Shown here in pieces: positions 23,102-31,411 of a DNA stretch of 33,356 nucleotides. The DNA lies in assembly GCA_945928315.1 (NCBI GenBank), contig CAMENN010000020.1, positions 1 to 33,356 on the forward strand. Direction: 5' to 3'. The notes under the pieces are model-generated. The model was given only the letters and a program-made list of their open reading frames with translations, was not told where the DNA came from and made no database searches. Source of the stretch: an uncultured Clostridia bacterium (GTDB taxonomy: Bacteria; Bacillota; Clostridia; Christensenellales; Aristaeellaceae). The position numbers and the translations under genes are program-made. The stretch's first letter is position 1. Every line of letters begins with the position of its first letter.

Positions 23102-24424
23102 TTATCTGGCCCGGATGGTCACCGTGATCTCCGGCGAGCTGAGCGCACAGGCAAACTCCGGCGCGTTGTCGATGCTGATCTGCACCGGCACGACGTGCGT
23201 GCCCTCGCCGAGACCGTTCACATCGACAAACAGGCGCACGTCGCTCTGCGACAGCCCGTTGATGAACGTGTAGGGGCCGGTCAGCTGCACGGTCTGCTTC
23301 TCGCGCGAGAGCGAGGCGCGCAGGCTGTCGTCCAGCCCATCCACCTCGACCTGCACCTGGCGCAGCGTGCGCTGTGCGGTCATCTCGCCGATTCTGGCCG
23401 TCACCGTGACGTCGTAGGGCACGGTGTTCTCGATGCCGGTCGGCCGGCGCAGGCGCACGGTTCCGGTCACGTCCTGCGTCGCGCCCTCGATGCTCAGCGG
23501 CTGGTCGGTCGTCAGCACGGTGATGGCGTCCAGCACCTCATCCGCGGCAGCGATGAGCAGGCTCTCCTGCGAGACGGTGACCTCCAGCAGCTCGTAGCCC
23601 TCGGCCGGCTCGCCCGTCACCAGCGATTCCACCTCCAGCGGCACCTCGCGCATCGGCACCAGCTCGGTCTCCACGACCACGGTGTCGGTGAGGACCGTCT
23701 GGTTGGTGATCTCGATCAGATCGGATTCCACGGTGTTGCCCGCGGCGTCCTGCAGGCGGATCTGCACGGAGTTGCGGTCGCTGCGCCGCTCGCCGGAGAG
23801 CAGGCTCACGTCGATGGACGCCACGGCGCGCGCCACCTGCGACACCAGAGACTGCGGGCCGGAGACGGAGAGCATCGTCGGGTCGGTCTTGGCAGAGTCG
23901 AGGTAATACCCCGGCAGCCCGCCGGATGTCTCCAGCACGACGGGCACGCGCCTTGTGATGTAGCGCTCCACGTTCACCCTGACGCTCGACGGCTCACAGG
24001 AGACGACCGGGCCGTAAAGCTGGCTGGAAAATGCGACGTTCAGCACGTTCTCTCCCTCGCCCGTGACCTGCGTCAGATCGATGTGCGGGTTGTAGGAGGT
24101 GCCGCTCACGCGGCTGTAGTTGCTCTGGGTGACCTCCACGGTCAGCTTCACGCCGGAGATGAGCGAGTCCAGATCGTCCATGACGATATAGCCCCGGCTC
24201 TTGAGCGTCGATTCGCCGGTGACGCTCACGGCGACGTTTTGAAACGTCTTTTCGCGGGTGAGCGTGCCGTCGGAGGCGACGAGGATGCTCCAGAAGACGA
24301 CGGCCGTCAGCAGCGAGAGCGCCATGAGAAAGGCGCGGCTGCCGAGGATGCGGCTGATCGCCCTGCGCAGCTCGCGGAACGGGCCGCGGGGGGCGTCAGG
24401 CTTTTTTGTCGGTCGGCTGTTCAT
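23102..24424 (-). CDS. cdaR: CdaR, YbbR-domain regulator of the diadenylate cyclase
   Basis: Extracytoplasmic protein of 440 residues. A short basic cytoplasmic segment is followed by one transmembrane helix (AFLMALSLLTAVVFWSILVAS), then a series of YbbR domains rich in beta strands (for example KSRGYIVMDDLDSLISGVKLTVEVTQ, ERYITRRVPVVLETSGGLPGYYL and PLEVESLVTGEPAEGYELLEVTVSQ). CdaR proteins bind CdaA and modulate c-di-AMP synthesis. It overlaps the end of cdaA by 29 bases. An AAAGGAGG lies upstream of adjacent GTG and ATG codons; the GTG at 24427 may be the true start. Confidence 0.93.
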   Translation of the reverse strand: MNSRPTKKPDAPRGPFRELRRAISRILGSRAFLMALSLLTAVVFWSILVASDGTLTREKTFQNVAVSVTGESTLKSRGYIVMDDLDSLISGVKLTVEVTQSNYSRVSGTSYNPHIDLTQVTGEGENVLNVAFSSQLYGPVVSCEPSSVRVNVERYITRRVPVVLETSGGLPGYYLDSAKTDPTMLSVSGPQSLVSQVARAVASIDVSLLSGERRSDRNSVQIRLQDAAGNTVESDLIEITNQTVLTDTVVVETELVPMREVPLEVESLVTGEPAEGYELLEVTVSQESLLIAAADEVLDAITVLTTDQPLSIEGATQDVTGTVRLRRPTGIENTVPYDVTVTARIGEMTAQRTLRQVQVEVDGLDDSLRASLSREKQTVQLTGPYTFINGLSQSDVRLFVDVNGLGEGTHVVPVQISIDNAPEFACALSSPEITVTIRAR

Positions 24425-25289
24425 CACGGGCGGCTCGCCTCCTTTGCTTGAAATGGAGCAGGGACGCGGCCAGGCGGCCGTCCTTTTCGTCCTTCTTCTC
24501 GTAGATGCCCTGCAGAATCTGATGGAGGGACGCCTCGTCCAGATGCCGGACCAGATGGCCGTCCTTGGCCATGGAGATGATGCCCGTCTCCTCGGAGACG
24601 ATGAACACGGTGGCATCGGAGACCTCGCTCACGCCCAGGCCCGCGCGGTGGCGGGTGCCCAGGTCGCGGCCCACGCCCGTGGTATCCGACAGGCGCAGCA
24701 GACATGCCGCGGCGACGACGCGGTCCCCGCGCACCACGACGGCGCCGTCGTGCAGGGGGGTATTCGGCTCGAAGATGTTCTCAATCAGCGGCTGGGAGAT
24801 GACGCCGTCCACCATGGTGCCGGTGGAAATGACGTCGTTGAGGCGGGTCTTCTGCTCGATGACGATCAGCGCGCCCACGCGCCGGCGCGCCATGTGCTCG
24901 AGCGCGAGGATCATCTCGTCGATGATCAGCTCCGTGTTGCTCAGCTCCTGCATGCGCGAGGTCGAATCAAACAGCGAGGTCGTGCCCAGCTCCTCGAGAA
25001 TGCGCCGGATCTCCGGCTGGAAGAGCACGATGAGCAGCACCGGTCCCGCGTTGATCACCCAACTGAGCAGCGCGTGGATCGTGCGCATGCCGATCAGGTC
25101 GCTGACCCAGGTCGCCGCCAGCAGGATGACGATGCCCTTGATGATCTGGGAGATGCGGGTCTGGCGGGTGTGGTTGAGCAGCGTGTAGATGATGAACGTG
25201 AGCAGCAGGATGTCCACGGCATCCACCAGGCGCGGCCTGTGCGTGATGTTCCACAGAATCGCGGAAATTTGTTCAGTCACCGAGCTCAC
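24396..25289 (-). CDS. cdaA: CdaA, membrane diadenylate cyclase (c-di-AMP synthase)
   Basis: Makes c-di-AMP from two ATP. It has 297 residues, somewhat longer than the usual 270-280. Three N-terminal transmembrane segments lie at about residues 22-38, 47-66 and 78-90. The DAC domain has both catalytic motifs, DGA (181-183, LHDGAVVV) and RHRAG (213-217, GTRHRAGLGVSE). A charged C-terminal tail follows. c-di-AMP controls potassium, osmotic and wall homeostasis in Gram-positive bacteria. The start is GTG, preceded by GGAGGG. Its cotranscription with cdaR is the standard arrangement; glmM, often third, is not present here. Confidence 0.97.
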   Translation of the reverse strand: MSSVTEQISAILWNITHRPRLVDAVDILLLTFIIYTLLNHTRQTRISQIIKGIVILLAATWVSDLIGMRTIHALLSWVINAGPVLLIVLFQPEIRRILEELGTTSLFDSTSRMQELSNTELIIDEMILALEHMARRRVGALIVIEQKTRLNDVISTGTMVDGVISQPLIENIFEPNTPLHDGAVVVRGDRVVAAACLLRLSDTTGVGRDLGTRHRAGLGVSEVSDATVFIVSEETGIISMAKDGHLVRHLDEASLHQILQGIYEKKDEKDGRLAASLLHFKQRRRAARDEQPTDKKA

Positions 25290-25322
25290 AGGCGTCCCTC
25301 CGTTTACAGATCAAGTCATCTT

Positions 25323-25328
25323 ATTATA
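25323..25328 (-). promoter_or_regulatory. -10 box of the cdaA promoter
   Basis: A perfect TATAAT on the minus strand lies 33 bases upstream of the cdaA start codon. The hexamer 17 bases further up (TGTCGC) is a poor -35. Confidence 0.5.
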
Positions 25329-25383
25329 CACCATCATCAACCGTTGCGACAGGGGATAACACCTGGTTTTTGAGTAAAATTTT

Positions 25384-25435
25384 GCCCCGCTCAGCCGGGG
25401 CGCATGGCCCGGGGCAGAGCGGGGCAGAAAAGCTT
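25384..25435 (-). terminator. Strong hairpin after the DUF378 gene
   Basis: GCCCCGCTC (25384-25392) pairs with GAGCGGGGC (25427-25435), with a further inner GC-rich stem. On the minus strand it is followed by AAAATTTT. It closes the yycJ, 88-aa, DUF378 unit before the cdaA promoter. Confidence 0.65.
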
Positions 25436-25445
25436 CAGCGCATCC

Positions 25446-25667
25446 TCACGCGCTCACGCTGTCGGCGGTGTGCGCATGGCTGTGCTCGCGGTCAAACAGC
25501 AGGGAGATGCTCCACAGTCCGGCCGCGCCGATGATGGCGTAGAGGATGCGCGAGATCATCGCGCCCTGTCCGCCGAAGAGGAAGGCAACCAGGTCGAACT
25601 GGAACAGCCCGATCAAGCCCCAGTTGATGGCGCCGATGATGACCAGCACCAGGGATAAACGATCCAT
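25446..25667 (-). CDS. DUF378 family small membrane protein
   Basis: A 73-residue protein with two transmembrane helices. The family signature is IGAINWGLIGLFQFDLVAFLFGG followed by a second helix ILYAIIGAAGLWSISLLF. The C-terminus contains a histidine-rich tail (REHSHAHTADS). Function of the family is unknown. The ATG at 25667 is preceded by AAAGGAGTGGATCAC. Confidence 0.88.
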   Translation of the reverse strand: MDRLSLVLVIIGAINWGLIGLFQFDLVAFLFGGQGAMISRILYAIIGAAGLWSISLLFDREHSHAHTADSVSA

Positions 25668-25713
25668 GTGATCCACTCCTTTCAGGGAGCAGGATGCACC
25701 AAAGCCGCGCGGA

Positions 25714-25980
25714 TTATTCCTCACCCGCGCGCTCTCTGCGCGCGAAGGCGAGCACCTTGCCGCCCGTGCCCGTGCCGCGCAGCGCCTGCGCCTCCCCGCG
25801 CACGTCCTGCGGCCAGGCGCGCAGCGGCGTATCGGCAATCAGCCCCTCGCGCGCGCACGCGGCCACCAGCCGGATGGCGTATTCCGCCGTCATCTCCGGC
25901 GTGAATCCGAGCGAATCCGACAGGCGCAGCAGCTCCTGCGCGGCCTCGCCCGTCAGACAAAGCGTGATCTTTTCCTCCAA
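25714..25980 (-). CDS. Small protein of unknown function, TTG start
   Basis: An 88-residue soluble protein that I do not recognise. The N-terminal half (EEKITLCLTGEAAQELLRLS, then TPEMTAEYAIRLVAACARE) has a short strand followed by two helices, reminiscent of small ribbon-helix-helix proteins, but this is only a resemblance. The start is TTG with AAGGAGG about 8 bases upstream. It lies 25 bases after yycJ and 46 before the DUF378 gene, probably one operon. Confidence 0.7.
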   Translation of the reverse strand: MEEKITLCLTGEAAQELLRLSDSLGFTPEMTAEYAIRLVAACAREGLIADTPLRAWPQDVRGEAQALRGTGTGGKVLAFARRERAGEE

Positions 25981-26005
25981 GGAAGCGCCTCCTTCCGTGC
26001 CGCGC

Positions 26006-26818
26006 TCAAACGGCGTCGGCCTCTTCTCCCTCTAAAATCAGCATGTCCGAGACGCGGTCGCGCCGCGCCACGGTCACGCTGATGTCGCTGCCCACGGCGT
26101 AGCCCGCGCCCGAAAGCGCCTCACACACCGTATTATATGCCAGTTCCGGTAAATTATTGTCAGCAGAAAGGTGCGCAAGACTGACTGCACGGGTGCCTTT
26201 TTTCGCCAGCTCCAGCAGCGCCTTCGCGCAATCCGCGTTGCACAGGTGTCCGTTGCGCCCCAGAATCCGCCGGCGCAGCCGCTGGGGATACGGCCCGCGC
26301 TCCACCATCTCCACGTCGTGATTGGCCTCCAGCACCAGCGCCTGGCAGCCCGACACCGCGTCCATCCAGCCACTGCTGATGTGGCCGATGTCCGTCGCCA
26401 CGCCGCAGCGCATGCCCTGGCAGGAGAAGGCAAAGCCCACCGGCTCGTTCGCGTCGTGCGGGATGGCGAACGGGCGCACATCAACGCCGCCGATGTAGAA
26501 GTCCTCCCCGGTATAGAACGTGCGCACGCAGCGCGCCGGAATGCCCGATTCCTTCTCGAGAATCCCCTGCCAGGTGCCCTCGTTGGCGTAGACCGGCAGG
26601 CCATACTTGCGGCAGAGCACGCCCAGCCCGCGCACGTGGTCCACATGCTCGTGGGTCACCAGCACGCCGTCCAGCTCGCGCACATCCACGCCGATCTCCC
26701 GCAGCGCGGCCTCCTCGCGCGCGGCGCTCATCCCCGCGTCCACCAGCAGCCGCACGCCGCCGCAGGACAAAAAGATGCTGTTTCCGCTCGAACCGGAAAA
26801 CAGCGGGCAAAGTGTCAT
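26006..26818 (-). CDS. YycJ/WalJ-type metallo-beta-lactamase fold hydrolase
   Basis: Metal-dependent hydrolase of 270 residues, the size of B. subtilis YycJ (WalJ), which is linked to cell-wall and DNA-repair phenotypes. It begins with the characteristic LFSGSSGNSIFLS. The metal motif is THEHVDH (HxHxDH, residues 55-61 from this start), with further ligands in ATDIGH, LEANHD and SLAHLS. The usual neighbours walK/walR are absent. I chose the ATG at 26818 because AAAGG lies at the correct distance and YycJ proteins begin there; the ATG at 26824 would add two residues. A TTGACT-N17-TATAAT promoter precedes it. Confidence 0.9.
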   Translation of the reverse strand: MTLCPLFSGSSGNSIFLSCGGVRLLVDAGMSAAREEAALREIGVDVRELDGVLVTHEHVDHVRGLGVLCRKYGLPVYANEGTWQGILEKESGIPARCVRTFYTGEDFYIGGVDVRPFAIPHDANEPVGFAFSCQGMRCGVATDIGHISSGWMDAVSGCQALVLEANHDVEMVERGPYPQRLRRRILGRNGHLCNADCAKALLELAKKGTRAVSLAHLSADNNLPELAYNTVCEALSGAGYAVGSDISVTVARRDRVSDMLILEGEEADAV

Positions 26819-26873
26819 CCGCATGCCTTTACAAAATCCTCGCTATCCGTTACAATCTTGTTGATCCTTGCAC

Positions 26874-26902
26874 ATTATAGCGCATTTCTTGCGTCAAGTC
26901 AA
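26874..26902 (-). promoter_or_regulatory. Promoter of yycJ
   Basis: On the minus strand TTGACT (26897-26902), 17 bases, TATAAT (26874-26879). It lies in the divergent spacer before the plus-strand genes; a plus-strand promoter there is less clear. Confidence 0.75.
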
Positions 26903-26921
26903 AGAAACCGGGGGAATCCGC

Positions 26922-27224
26922 ATGGAAAAAAGCCGCCTTTGGGGCCGCATCATCAACAACCACCGCATCGAGCGCAGCGAGACGGTCGAGATCGAGGACG
27001 GGGACATCGAGGCCGCGTTCGTGGAGATCTGCCGCCGCTTCGACGTGCAGCGCCCGATCCAGCTGCCCAAGCACAACCGGGAGTTTGAAAAGTTCGGCCG
27101 CACGTTCTATACGAAGGAGCACTTCACCGAGCCGATCCGCTTCCAGAAGCTGGAAATCGAGCTGCTCGCGCCCGAGGGCGCCAGAAAGAGCAGCGGCCCG
27201 CGCACGCCGCTGATGGACGCGTGA
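26922..27224 (+). CDS. Small protein of unknown function coupled to gluQRS
   Basis: A 100-residue protein without membrane segments or signal. It begins MEKSRLWGRIINNHRIERSE and has an amphipathic helix with EDGDIEAAFVEICRRFDVQRPIQL, then PKHNREFEKFGRTFYTKEHF. I think similar small proteins occur in other Clostridia, but I cannot name a family. The ATG at 26922 has GGGGGA upstream. The stop overlaps the next start as GTGA, so the two are translationally coupled. Confidence 0.78.
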   Translation: MEKSRLWGRIINNHRIERSETVEIEDGDIEAAFVEICRRFDVQRPIQLPKHNREFEKFGRTFYTKEHFTEPIRFQKLEIELLAPEGARKSSGPRTPLMDA

Positions 27225-28138
27225 GCCGCGTCACCGGGCGCTTCGCCCCCACGCCCAGCGGACGGCTGCACCTGGGCAACGTGCTGTGCGCGATGCTCGC
27301 CTACCTGAGCGCGCGCAGCGCGGGCGGACGGTTCCTGCTGCGCATCGAGGACGTCGATATCCCGCGCTGCCCGCGCAGCCTCGCCGCGGCCTGCATCGAG
27401 GACCTGACCTGGCTCGGCTTTCACTGGGACGAGCCGCCGCTTTTCCAGAGCGAGCGCGGAGACATCTACCGGCAGCACCTGGACCGCCTGCGCGCGATGG
27501 GCCGGGTGTATCCGTGCTTTTGCACGCGCACGCAGCTGCACGCCACGCAGGCCCCGAATCTGGGCGATCACGAGCCGGTCTATCCCGGCACCTGTGCGCG
27601 CCTGACCCCGGAGGAGATCGCCGCGCGCGAGGCGACCCGCCGCCCGGCGCTGCGCCTGCGCGTGCCGGATGAGACGGTCGGCTTCACGGACGGGCACTAC
27701 GGCCCGTTTGCCGAGCAGCTCGCGCGCGACTGCGGGGACTACATCATCCGCCGCTCGGACGGCCTGTGGGGCTATCAGCTGGCGGTGGTCGTGGACGATG
27801 CGCTCTCGGGCGTCACGCAGGTGGTGCGCGGGCGGGACATTCTCTTTTCCACGCCGCGCCAGATCGAGCTCTTCCGCGCCTTTGGCTACGACGTCCCGCA
27901 GTTTTATCACATCCCGCTGCTCACGGACAGCGCAGGCCGCCGCCTCGCCAAGCGCGACCGCGACCTCGACCTGACCGCGCTGGCCAGGCGCCACACGCCG
28001 CAGGAGATCCTGGGCATGCTCGCCTTCGCCTGCGGCATCCTGCCGGAGGCCCGGCCGATGGACCTCGAGGCGCTGGTGCGCGTGTTCGACTGGGCAAAGG
28101 TGAAGACGGAGGATGTGCGGGTGACGGAGGGGTTCTGA
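27221..28138 (+). CDS. gluQ: Glutamyl-Q tRNA(Asp) synthetase-like protein (GluQRS)
   Basis: A 305-residue paralogue of the glutamyl-tRNA synthetase catalytic core without the anticodon-binding domain. GluQRS attaches glutamate to queuosine in tRNA(Asp). The HIGH-type motif is PSGRLHLGN (12-20), the KMSKS-type loop is RLAKRDRD (241-248), and a probable zinc site is CFC (99-101) with Tyr121 and Cys125. LRIEDVDIPRC and GYQLAVVVDDALSGVTQVVRG are typical of this group. The start is GTG, overlapping the preceding stop. It is better known in Proteobacteria, and no queuosine gene is in the window. Confidence 0.92.
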   Translation: MSRVTGRFAPTPSGRLHLGNVLCAMLAYLSARSAGGRFLLRIEDVDIPRCPRSLAAACIEDLTWLGFHWDEPPLFQSERGDIYRQHLDRLRAMGRVYPCFCTRTQLHATQAPNLGDHEPVYPGTCARLTPEEIAAREATRRPALRLRVPDETVGFTDGHYGPFAEQLARDCGDYIIRRSDGLWGYQLAVVVDDALSGVTQVVRGRDILFSTPRQIELFRAFGYDVPQFYHIPLLTDSAGRRLAKRDRDLDLTALARRHTPQEILGMLAFACGILPEARPMDLEALVRVFDWAKVKTEDVRVTEGF

Positions 28139-28140
28139 TA

Positions 28141-28339
28141 CTCTTCTCAGATAAGACGAGCAATAAGCGCGAAGCGAAGAAGGGAGTCTGAGGGACTGTG
28201 TCCCTCAGGCATGGGTATGGGGGTAAGGCCCCCATCGTTTCCCATCGCGAAGCGATCAAAGAAAAAAGCAGTCAGGGAGCGAAGCGATCCCTGACGGTCG
28301 GTAATCGAACAGCCCGGTTCTATTTGAGAGCAGTATCAT
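28141..28339 (+). repeat. Hairpin-rich intergenic repeat, copy 7 (full length)
   Basis: Left end CTCTTCTCAGATAAGACGAGC and right end GCCCGGTTCTATTTGAGAGC form imperfect terminal inverted repeats. Between them are GCGCGAAGCGAAGAAGGG, hairpin CTGAGGGAC/GTCCCTCAG, a hairpin of GGGGG with CCCCC, ATCGCGAAGCGAT and GTCAGG/CCTGAC-like arms around GAGCGAAGCG (here one base is altered, ATCCCTGAC). Its left end lies two bases after the gluQ stop. Confidence 0.88.
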
Positions 28340-28344
28340 ACCGC

Positions 28345-28378
28345 AAACGAGGCTGTCCCTTTCGGGACAGCCTCGTTT
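28345..28378. terminator. Bidirectional terminator between gluQ and the WG-repeat gene
   Basis: A perfect 15-bp stem, AAACGAGGCTGTCCC (28345-28359) with its complement (28364-28378), and a 4-base loop. A and T runs at the stem base allow termination in both directions between these convergent genes. Confidence 0.85.
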
Positions 28379-28395
28379 CTGTCTTTGCCTTATGC

Positions 28396-30024
28396 TTACA
28401 GCAGCGTCTCCACCGAGCGCAGCAGCGTCACCGCGGAGGCCGCGTTCGCCGCAGCGTCCGCCTCGATCAGCGTCTTCACGCTCGTGACGATCGTCTGCAC
28501 GCTCGCGTTGTCCGTCAGCACCAGCACGTCGTCCAGCAGCATCGTGATGGTCAGCTTGTTCGCCGCGGCATCCGCCTCCAGCAGCGTGATGACCGAACCC
28601 ACGATCACCTTCGCGTCCGTCAGGCCGGAGGTGGTCTGCACCGGGACCTCAACCGCCGGGGCCTGCTGCTCCTGCGTGCCGCTCGTCAGGCTGCTGATCG
28701 CCGAGCGGGCATTCGCCGCGCCCTGGGCGGCGGCAGCGGTCTGCGCGGTCGCCGCGGTTCCCAGGCCGTAGTCCACGGAGAACAGCTCATAGCTGGACTT
28801 GTAGTCCTTGCGCACGAGCAGGTACGCGCCGTCGCCGGACATGTTGATGCTGTCATACTCGCACGGGAACACCAGCTCGCCATGCCAGTCGATCACGCCG
28901 TAGCCGTTGCCGTCATACACCTTGAAGAGCATGCCGGAAGCGCCCTCCAGGCCCAGAATGCTCTTGTAATCGACCACCACGTCGTTGCCGTCCGCAGCGA
29001 GCAGATGGCGGTTATTCTCCATGTCGGTGTACAGCGCGGAGGCGCCGTACAGATCCATGATCTTCTCGGAATAGCGCGGCTCGCAGGTGACCTCGCCATC
29101 CATGTTCGCGAAGCCGACCTTGCCGTCACTCAGCACGCAGAAGTAGCCCGCCGCCTCATAGCTGTCGCTGCCGGTCTTTTTGTCGTACGGACCGTAGTAG
29201 TTGCGGCGGATGCGGTCGAACTGCGTCGGCAGCACCAGCTCACCCTTTGTGTTGATGAGGCCGTATTTCTCACCGTTGTACACGGTGGCGTAGTCGCCGT
29301 AGAACGCATCAATGGAGGAGTAGGACGGCTCCATAACGATGTTGCCCGCCGCGTCCTTGATGCCGTAGCGTCCGTTCTCGCGGTATGTGGTGTACTCCGG
29401 CGTCGCATAGTCGTCGTCGAAGGAATACTTCACCGTGCCCAGCGCGTTGAAGTCCGCATCATAGGAGGTGATCACGCCCTTGCGGTCCTCGATGTTGATG
29501 ACGTTGTACGCATCGTCCGCATCCTTGTAGCCATCGCGCGCAAGCGTCCCGACGCACGCGCCCTTCGTCAGGTTGTAGATGTCCACGCTGTCGATGACAA
29601 AGTGCTTGGTGTTGTCGCTCGAAGCGGTGTAATCGTAGTCCGTGCTGCTGGTCTCGGAGATCTTGATGGCGACCACCCAGTCCTTGCTCAGGATGTCCAC
29701 GACGCCGTACTGGTACGGGACGAGGAGATTGCCCTGCTCGTCGAACACGCCGGAGCTGTTCAGGCCGCCGTTCGCGAGCGCAGCGCAGACGTAGCCATAC
29801 GCATACGTGAAATTGCTGCTGTACGCCTCGCCGGTTACGTCCGTGCCGTCGATGCGCAGCACGTGATAGCCGTCGTTCTGCTGCACGCGGATCAGGCTGG
29901 AATCGTAAATGAACCGACCATCGCTCATCGTGGCGATACTCGTGAACGTCACCTCAGCCAGAGCGGTGCAGGTCAGGCACAGGCAGAGCGCCAGCGCCAG
30001 AAGCAGGGAAAGCGCCTTCTTCAT
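28396..30024 (-). CDS. Secreted WG-repeat protein
   Basis: Exported protein of 542 residues. The signal peptide MKKALSLLLALALCLCLTC ends near ALA-EV. Residues about 60-440 hold WG-type repeats, each with a glycine-turn-hydrophobic pattern: GRYGIKDAAGNIVMEPSYSSI, EKYGLINTKGELVLPTQFDRI, GKVGFANMDGEVTCEPRYSEKI, NGYGVIDWHGELVFPCEYDSI. An Ala/Gln-rich linker (ATAQTAAAAQGAANARS) follows. The last 90 residues contain a duplicated motif, LLEADAAAN and LIEADAAAN, of unknown role. WG proteins are thought to mediate binding; no enzymatic site is seen. The ATG has a CAGGAGG ribosome binding site and a TTGACT-N16-GATAAT promoter. Confidence 0.9.
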   Translation of the reverse strand: MKKALSLLLALALCLCLTCTALAEVTFTSIATMSDGRFIYDSSLIRVQQNDGYHVLRIDGTDVTGEAYSSNFTYAYGYVCAALANGGLNSSGVFDEQGNLLVPYQYGVVDILSKDWVVAIKISETSSTDYDYTASSDNTKHFVIDSVDIYNLTKGACVGTLARDGYKDADDAYNVINIEDRKGVITSYDADFNALGTVKYSFDDDYATPEYTTYRENGRYGIKDAAGNIVMEPSYSSIDAFYGDYATVYNGEKYGLINTKGELVLPTQFDRIRRNYYGPYDKKTGSDSYEAAGYFCVLSDGKVGFANMDGEVTCEPRYSEKIMDLYGASALYTDMENNRHLLAADGNDVVVDYKSILGLEGASGMLFKVYDGNGYGVIDWHGELVFPCEYDSINMSGDGAYLLVRKDYKSSYELFSVDYGLGTAATAQTAAAAQGAANARSAISSLTSGTQEQQAPAVEVPVQTTSGLTDAKVIVGSVITLLEADAAANKLTITMLLDDVLVLTDNASVQTIVTSVKTLIEADAAANAASAVTLLRSVETLL

Positions 30025-30066
30025 GGTTTTGTCCTCCTGTATTGACAGTGTGGTGTTATGTCTCCC

Positions 30067-30094
30067 ATTATCTACAAAAATTGGAAAAAGTCAA
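30067..30094 (-). promoter_or_regulatory. Promoter of the WG-repeat gene
   Basis: On the minus strand TTGACT (30089-30094), 16 bases, GATAAT (30067-30072), in an AT-rich stretch. It lies 43 bases upstream of the ATG. Confidence 0.75.
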
Positions 30095-30126
30095 GGAAAT
30101 TTCCGCTCAATCAGCGCACATTTTCG

Positions 30127-31314
30127 TCAATCGAGCATTTGCAGCCAGAGGCTCTTGAGATAGTGGCTCTCGGGATAGCCCGCGAGCACGGGGTGGTCGA
30201 TGTCCTGGCGGCGCAGGGTGATCACGCGCACCTGCCGGTGGAGGTCCTGCGCGGCGGAGAGCACGGTGTTCACGAACACGTCCTCGGGCATGTGATAGGA
30301 GCAGGAGTGCGTCGCCAACACGCCGCCGGCGGGGAGCAGGCGCATCGCGGAGAGGGCGATTTCCTTGTAGCCGCGGCAGGCGTTGGCCATGTTGGCGTGG
30401 GCCTTGGTGAAGGCGGGCGGGTCGAGCACGACGACGTCGTAGCGCTCCCCGGCCTTCACCTGCGCGCGCAGGTAGTCAAAGCAGTTCGCGCAGACGGCCT
30501 CCACCTGCATGCTGTTGAGCTGCGCGTTGCGGCGGATGCGGGAGACGGCGTCCTCGCTGATGTCCACGGCGGTCACCTCGCGCGCGCCGCCCGCCACGGC
30601 ATTGAGCGCGAACCCGCCGATGTAGGAGAAGCAGTCGAGCACGCGGGCGCCGTTGCAGAACTGCCGCAGGAAGAGGTGGTTGTCCTTCTGGTCGAGGAAG
30701 TAGCCGGTCTTCTGCCCGCCCATGACGTCCACGGAGAGGCGGATGCCGTTCTCGCTGATGACAACCTCCTCCGGCAGCGCGCCGTGGAGCACCTTCGTGA
30801 AGCACTCCATGCCCTCCTTGCGGCGGATGGCGTCGTCATTCTGGAGCAGGAGGCACGCGGGCTGCTCAGCCTCAACGAGCGCGTCGGCGATGACCTGCGT
30901 ATAGCGCTCCATGCCCAGCGCGAGGACCTGCAGCACGATCACCGGGCCGAAGCGGTCGGCGATGACGCCGGGCAGGCGGTCGGCCTCGCCGTAGATGAGG
31001 CGGCAGGAGTCGGTGCCGGGGCGCTGCATGACGAAGCGGCGATAGGCGCACGCGGCAGCGACGCGGGAGGCGATGAGCGCGTCGGTGATCTCCTCGCTGC
31101 GGTGGGTGAGCAGGCGGACGGTGATCAGCGAGCGGCTGTTGTAGAAGCCGGTGCCCATATAGCGGCCGCGGAAGTCGACGACGGTGACGAGGCCGCCGTC
31201 CTGCGGCTCGCCCTCGACGCGCTCGATTTCGTTGCCGTAGACCCAGGGATGGCCCTGCAGCAGCTTTTTCTGGCGGCCGTTGATGACGTGAATGACGGGA
31301 AGCGTGTTGTCCAT
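30127..31314 (-). CDS. Class I SAM-dependent rRNA methyltransferase, RlmI-like
   Basis: A 395-residue 23S rRNA (cytosine-5) methyltransferase-like protein, normal family length. An N-terminal PUA domain (residues 5-75, KKLLQGHPWVYGNEIERVEG) precedes a central domain (RLIYGEADRLPGVIADRFG) and the Rossmann methyltransferase: QKTGYFLDQKDNH, the SAM-binding DCFSYIGGFAL, TAVDISEDAV, and the catalytic-site VLDPPAF. THSCSYHM carries the conserved late cysteine. E. coli RlmI modifies C1962. The ATG is preceded by GAAGGGA, with its own promoter. Confidence 0.93.
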   Translation of the reverse strand: MDNTLPVIHVINGRQKKLLQGHPWVYGNEIERVEGEPQDGGLVTVVDFRGRYMGTGFYNSRSLITVRLLTHRSEEITDALIASRVAAACAYRRFVMQRPGTDSCRLIYGEADRLPGVIADRFGPVIVLQVLALGMERYTQVIADALVEAEQPACLLLQNDDAIRRKEGMECFTKVLHGALPEEVVISENGIRLSVDVMGGQKTGYFLDQKDNHLFLRQFCNGARVLDCFSYIGGFALNAVAGGAREVTAVDISEDAVSRIRRNAQLNSMQVEAVCANCFDYLRAQVKAGERYDVVVLDPPAFTKAHANMANACRGYKEIALSAMRLLPAGGVLATHSCSYHMPEDVFVNTVLSAAQDLHRQVRVITLRRQDIDHPVLAGYPESHYLKSLWLQMLD

Positions 31315-31349
31315 CTGATGATCCCTTCATTTTTCAAAATTGCGTTCAC

Positions 31350-31378
31350 ATTATATCATCAGGCGGGCGATGTGTAAA
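31350..31378 (-). promoter_or_regulatory. Promoter of the RlmI-like gene
   Basis: On the minus strand TTTACA (31373-31378), 17 bases, TATAAT (31350-31355), 36 bases before the ATG. Confidence 0.75.
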
Positions 31379-31411
31379 CCGGAATGTAAGGGGATGCAGC
31401 GGTTTTTCCTT

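Noticed and set aside
19884-23273. Very long plus-strand open frame (over 1,100 codons) across 19884-23273
   Set aside because: It runs antisense through four well supported genes and a repeat; its Arg/His/Gln/Ala-rich composition is what the opposite strand of GC-rich genes gives. The same applies to other long antisense frames, such as 13190-15742 and 525-2471.
24396-24424. Overlap of cdaA and cdaR as unusual
   Set aside because: This coupling is the ordinary arrangement of the pair in Bacillota.
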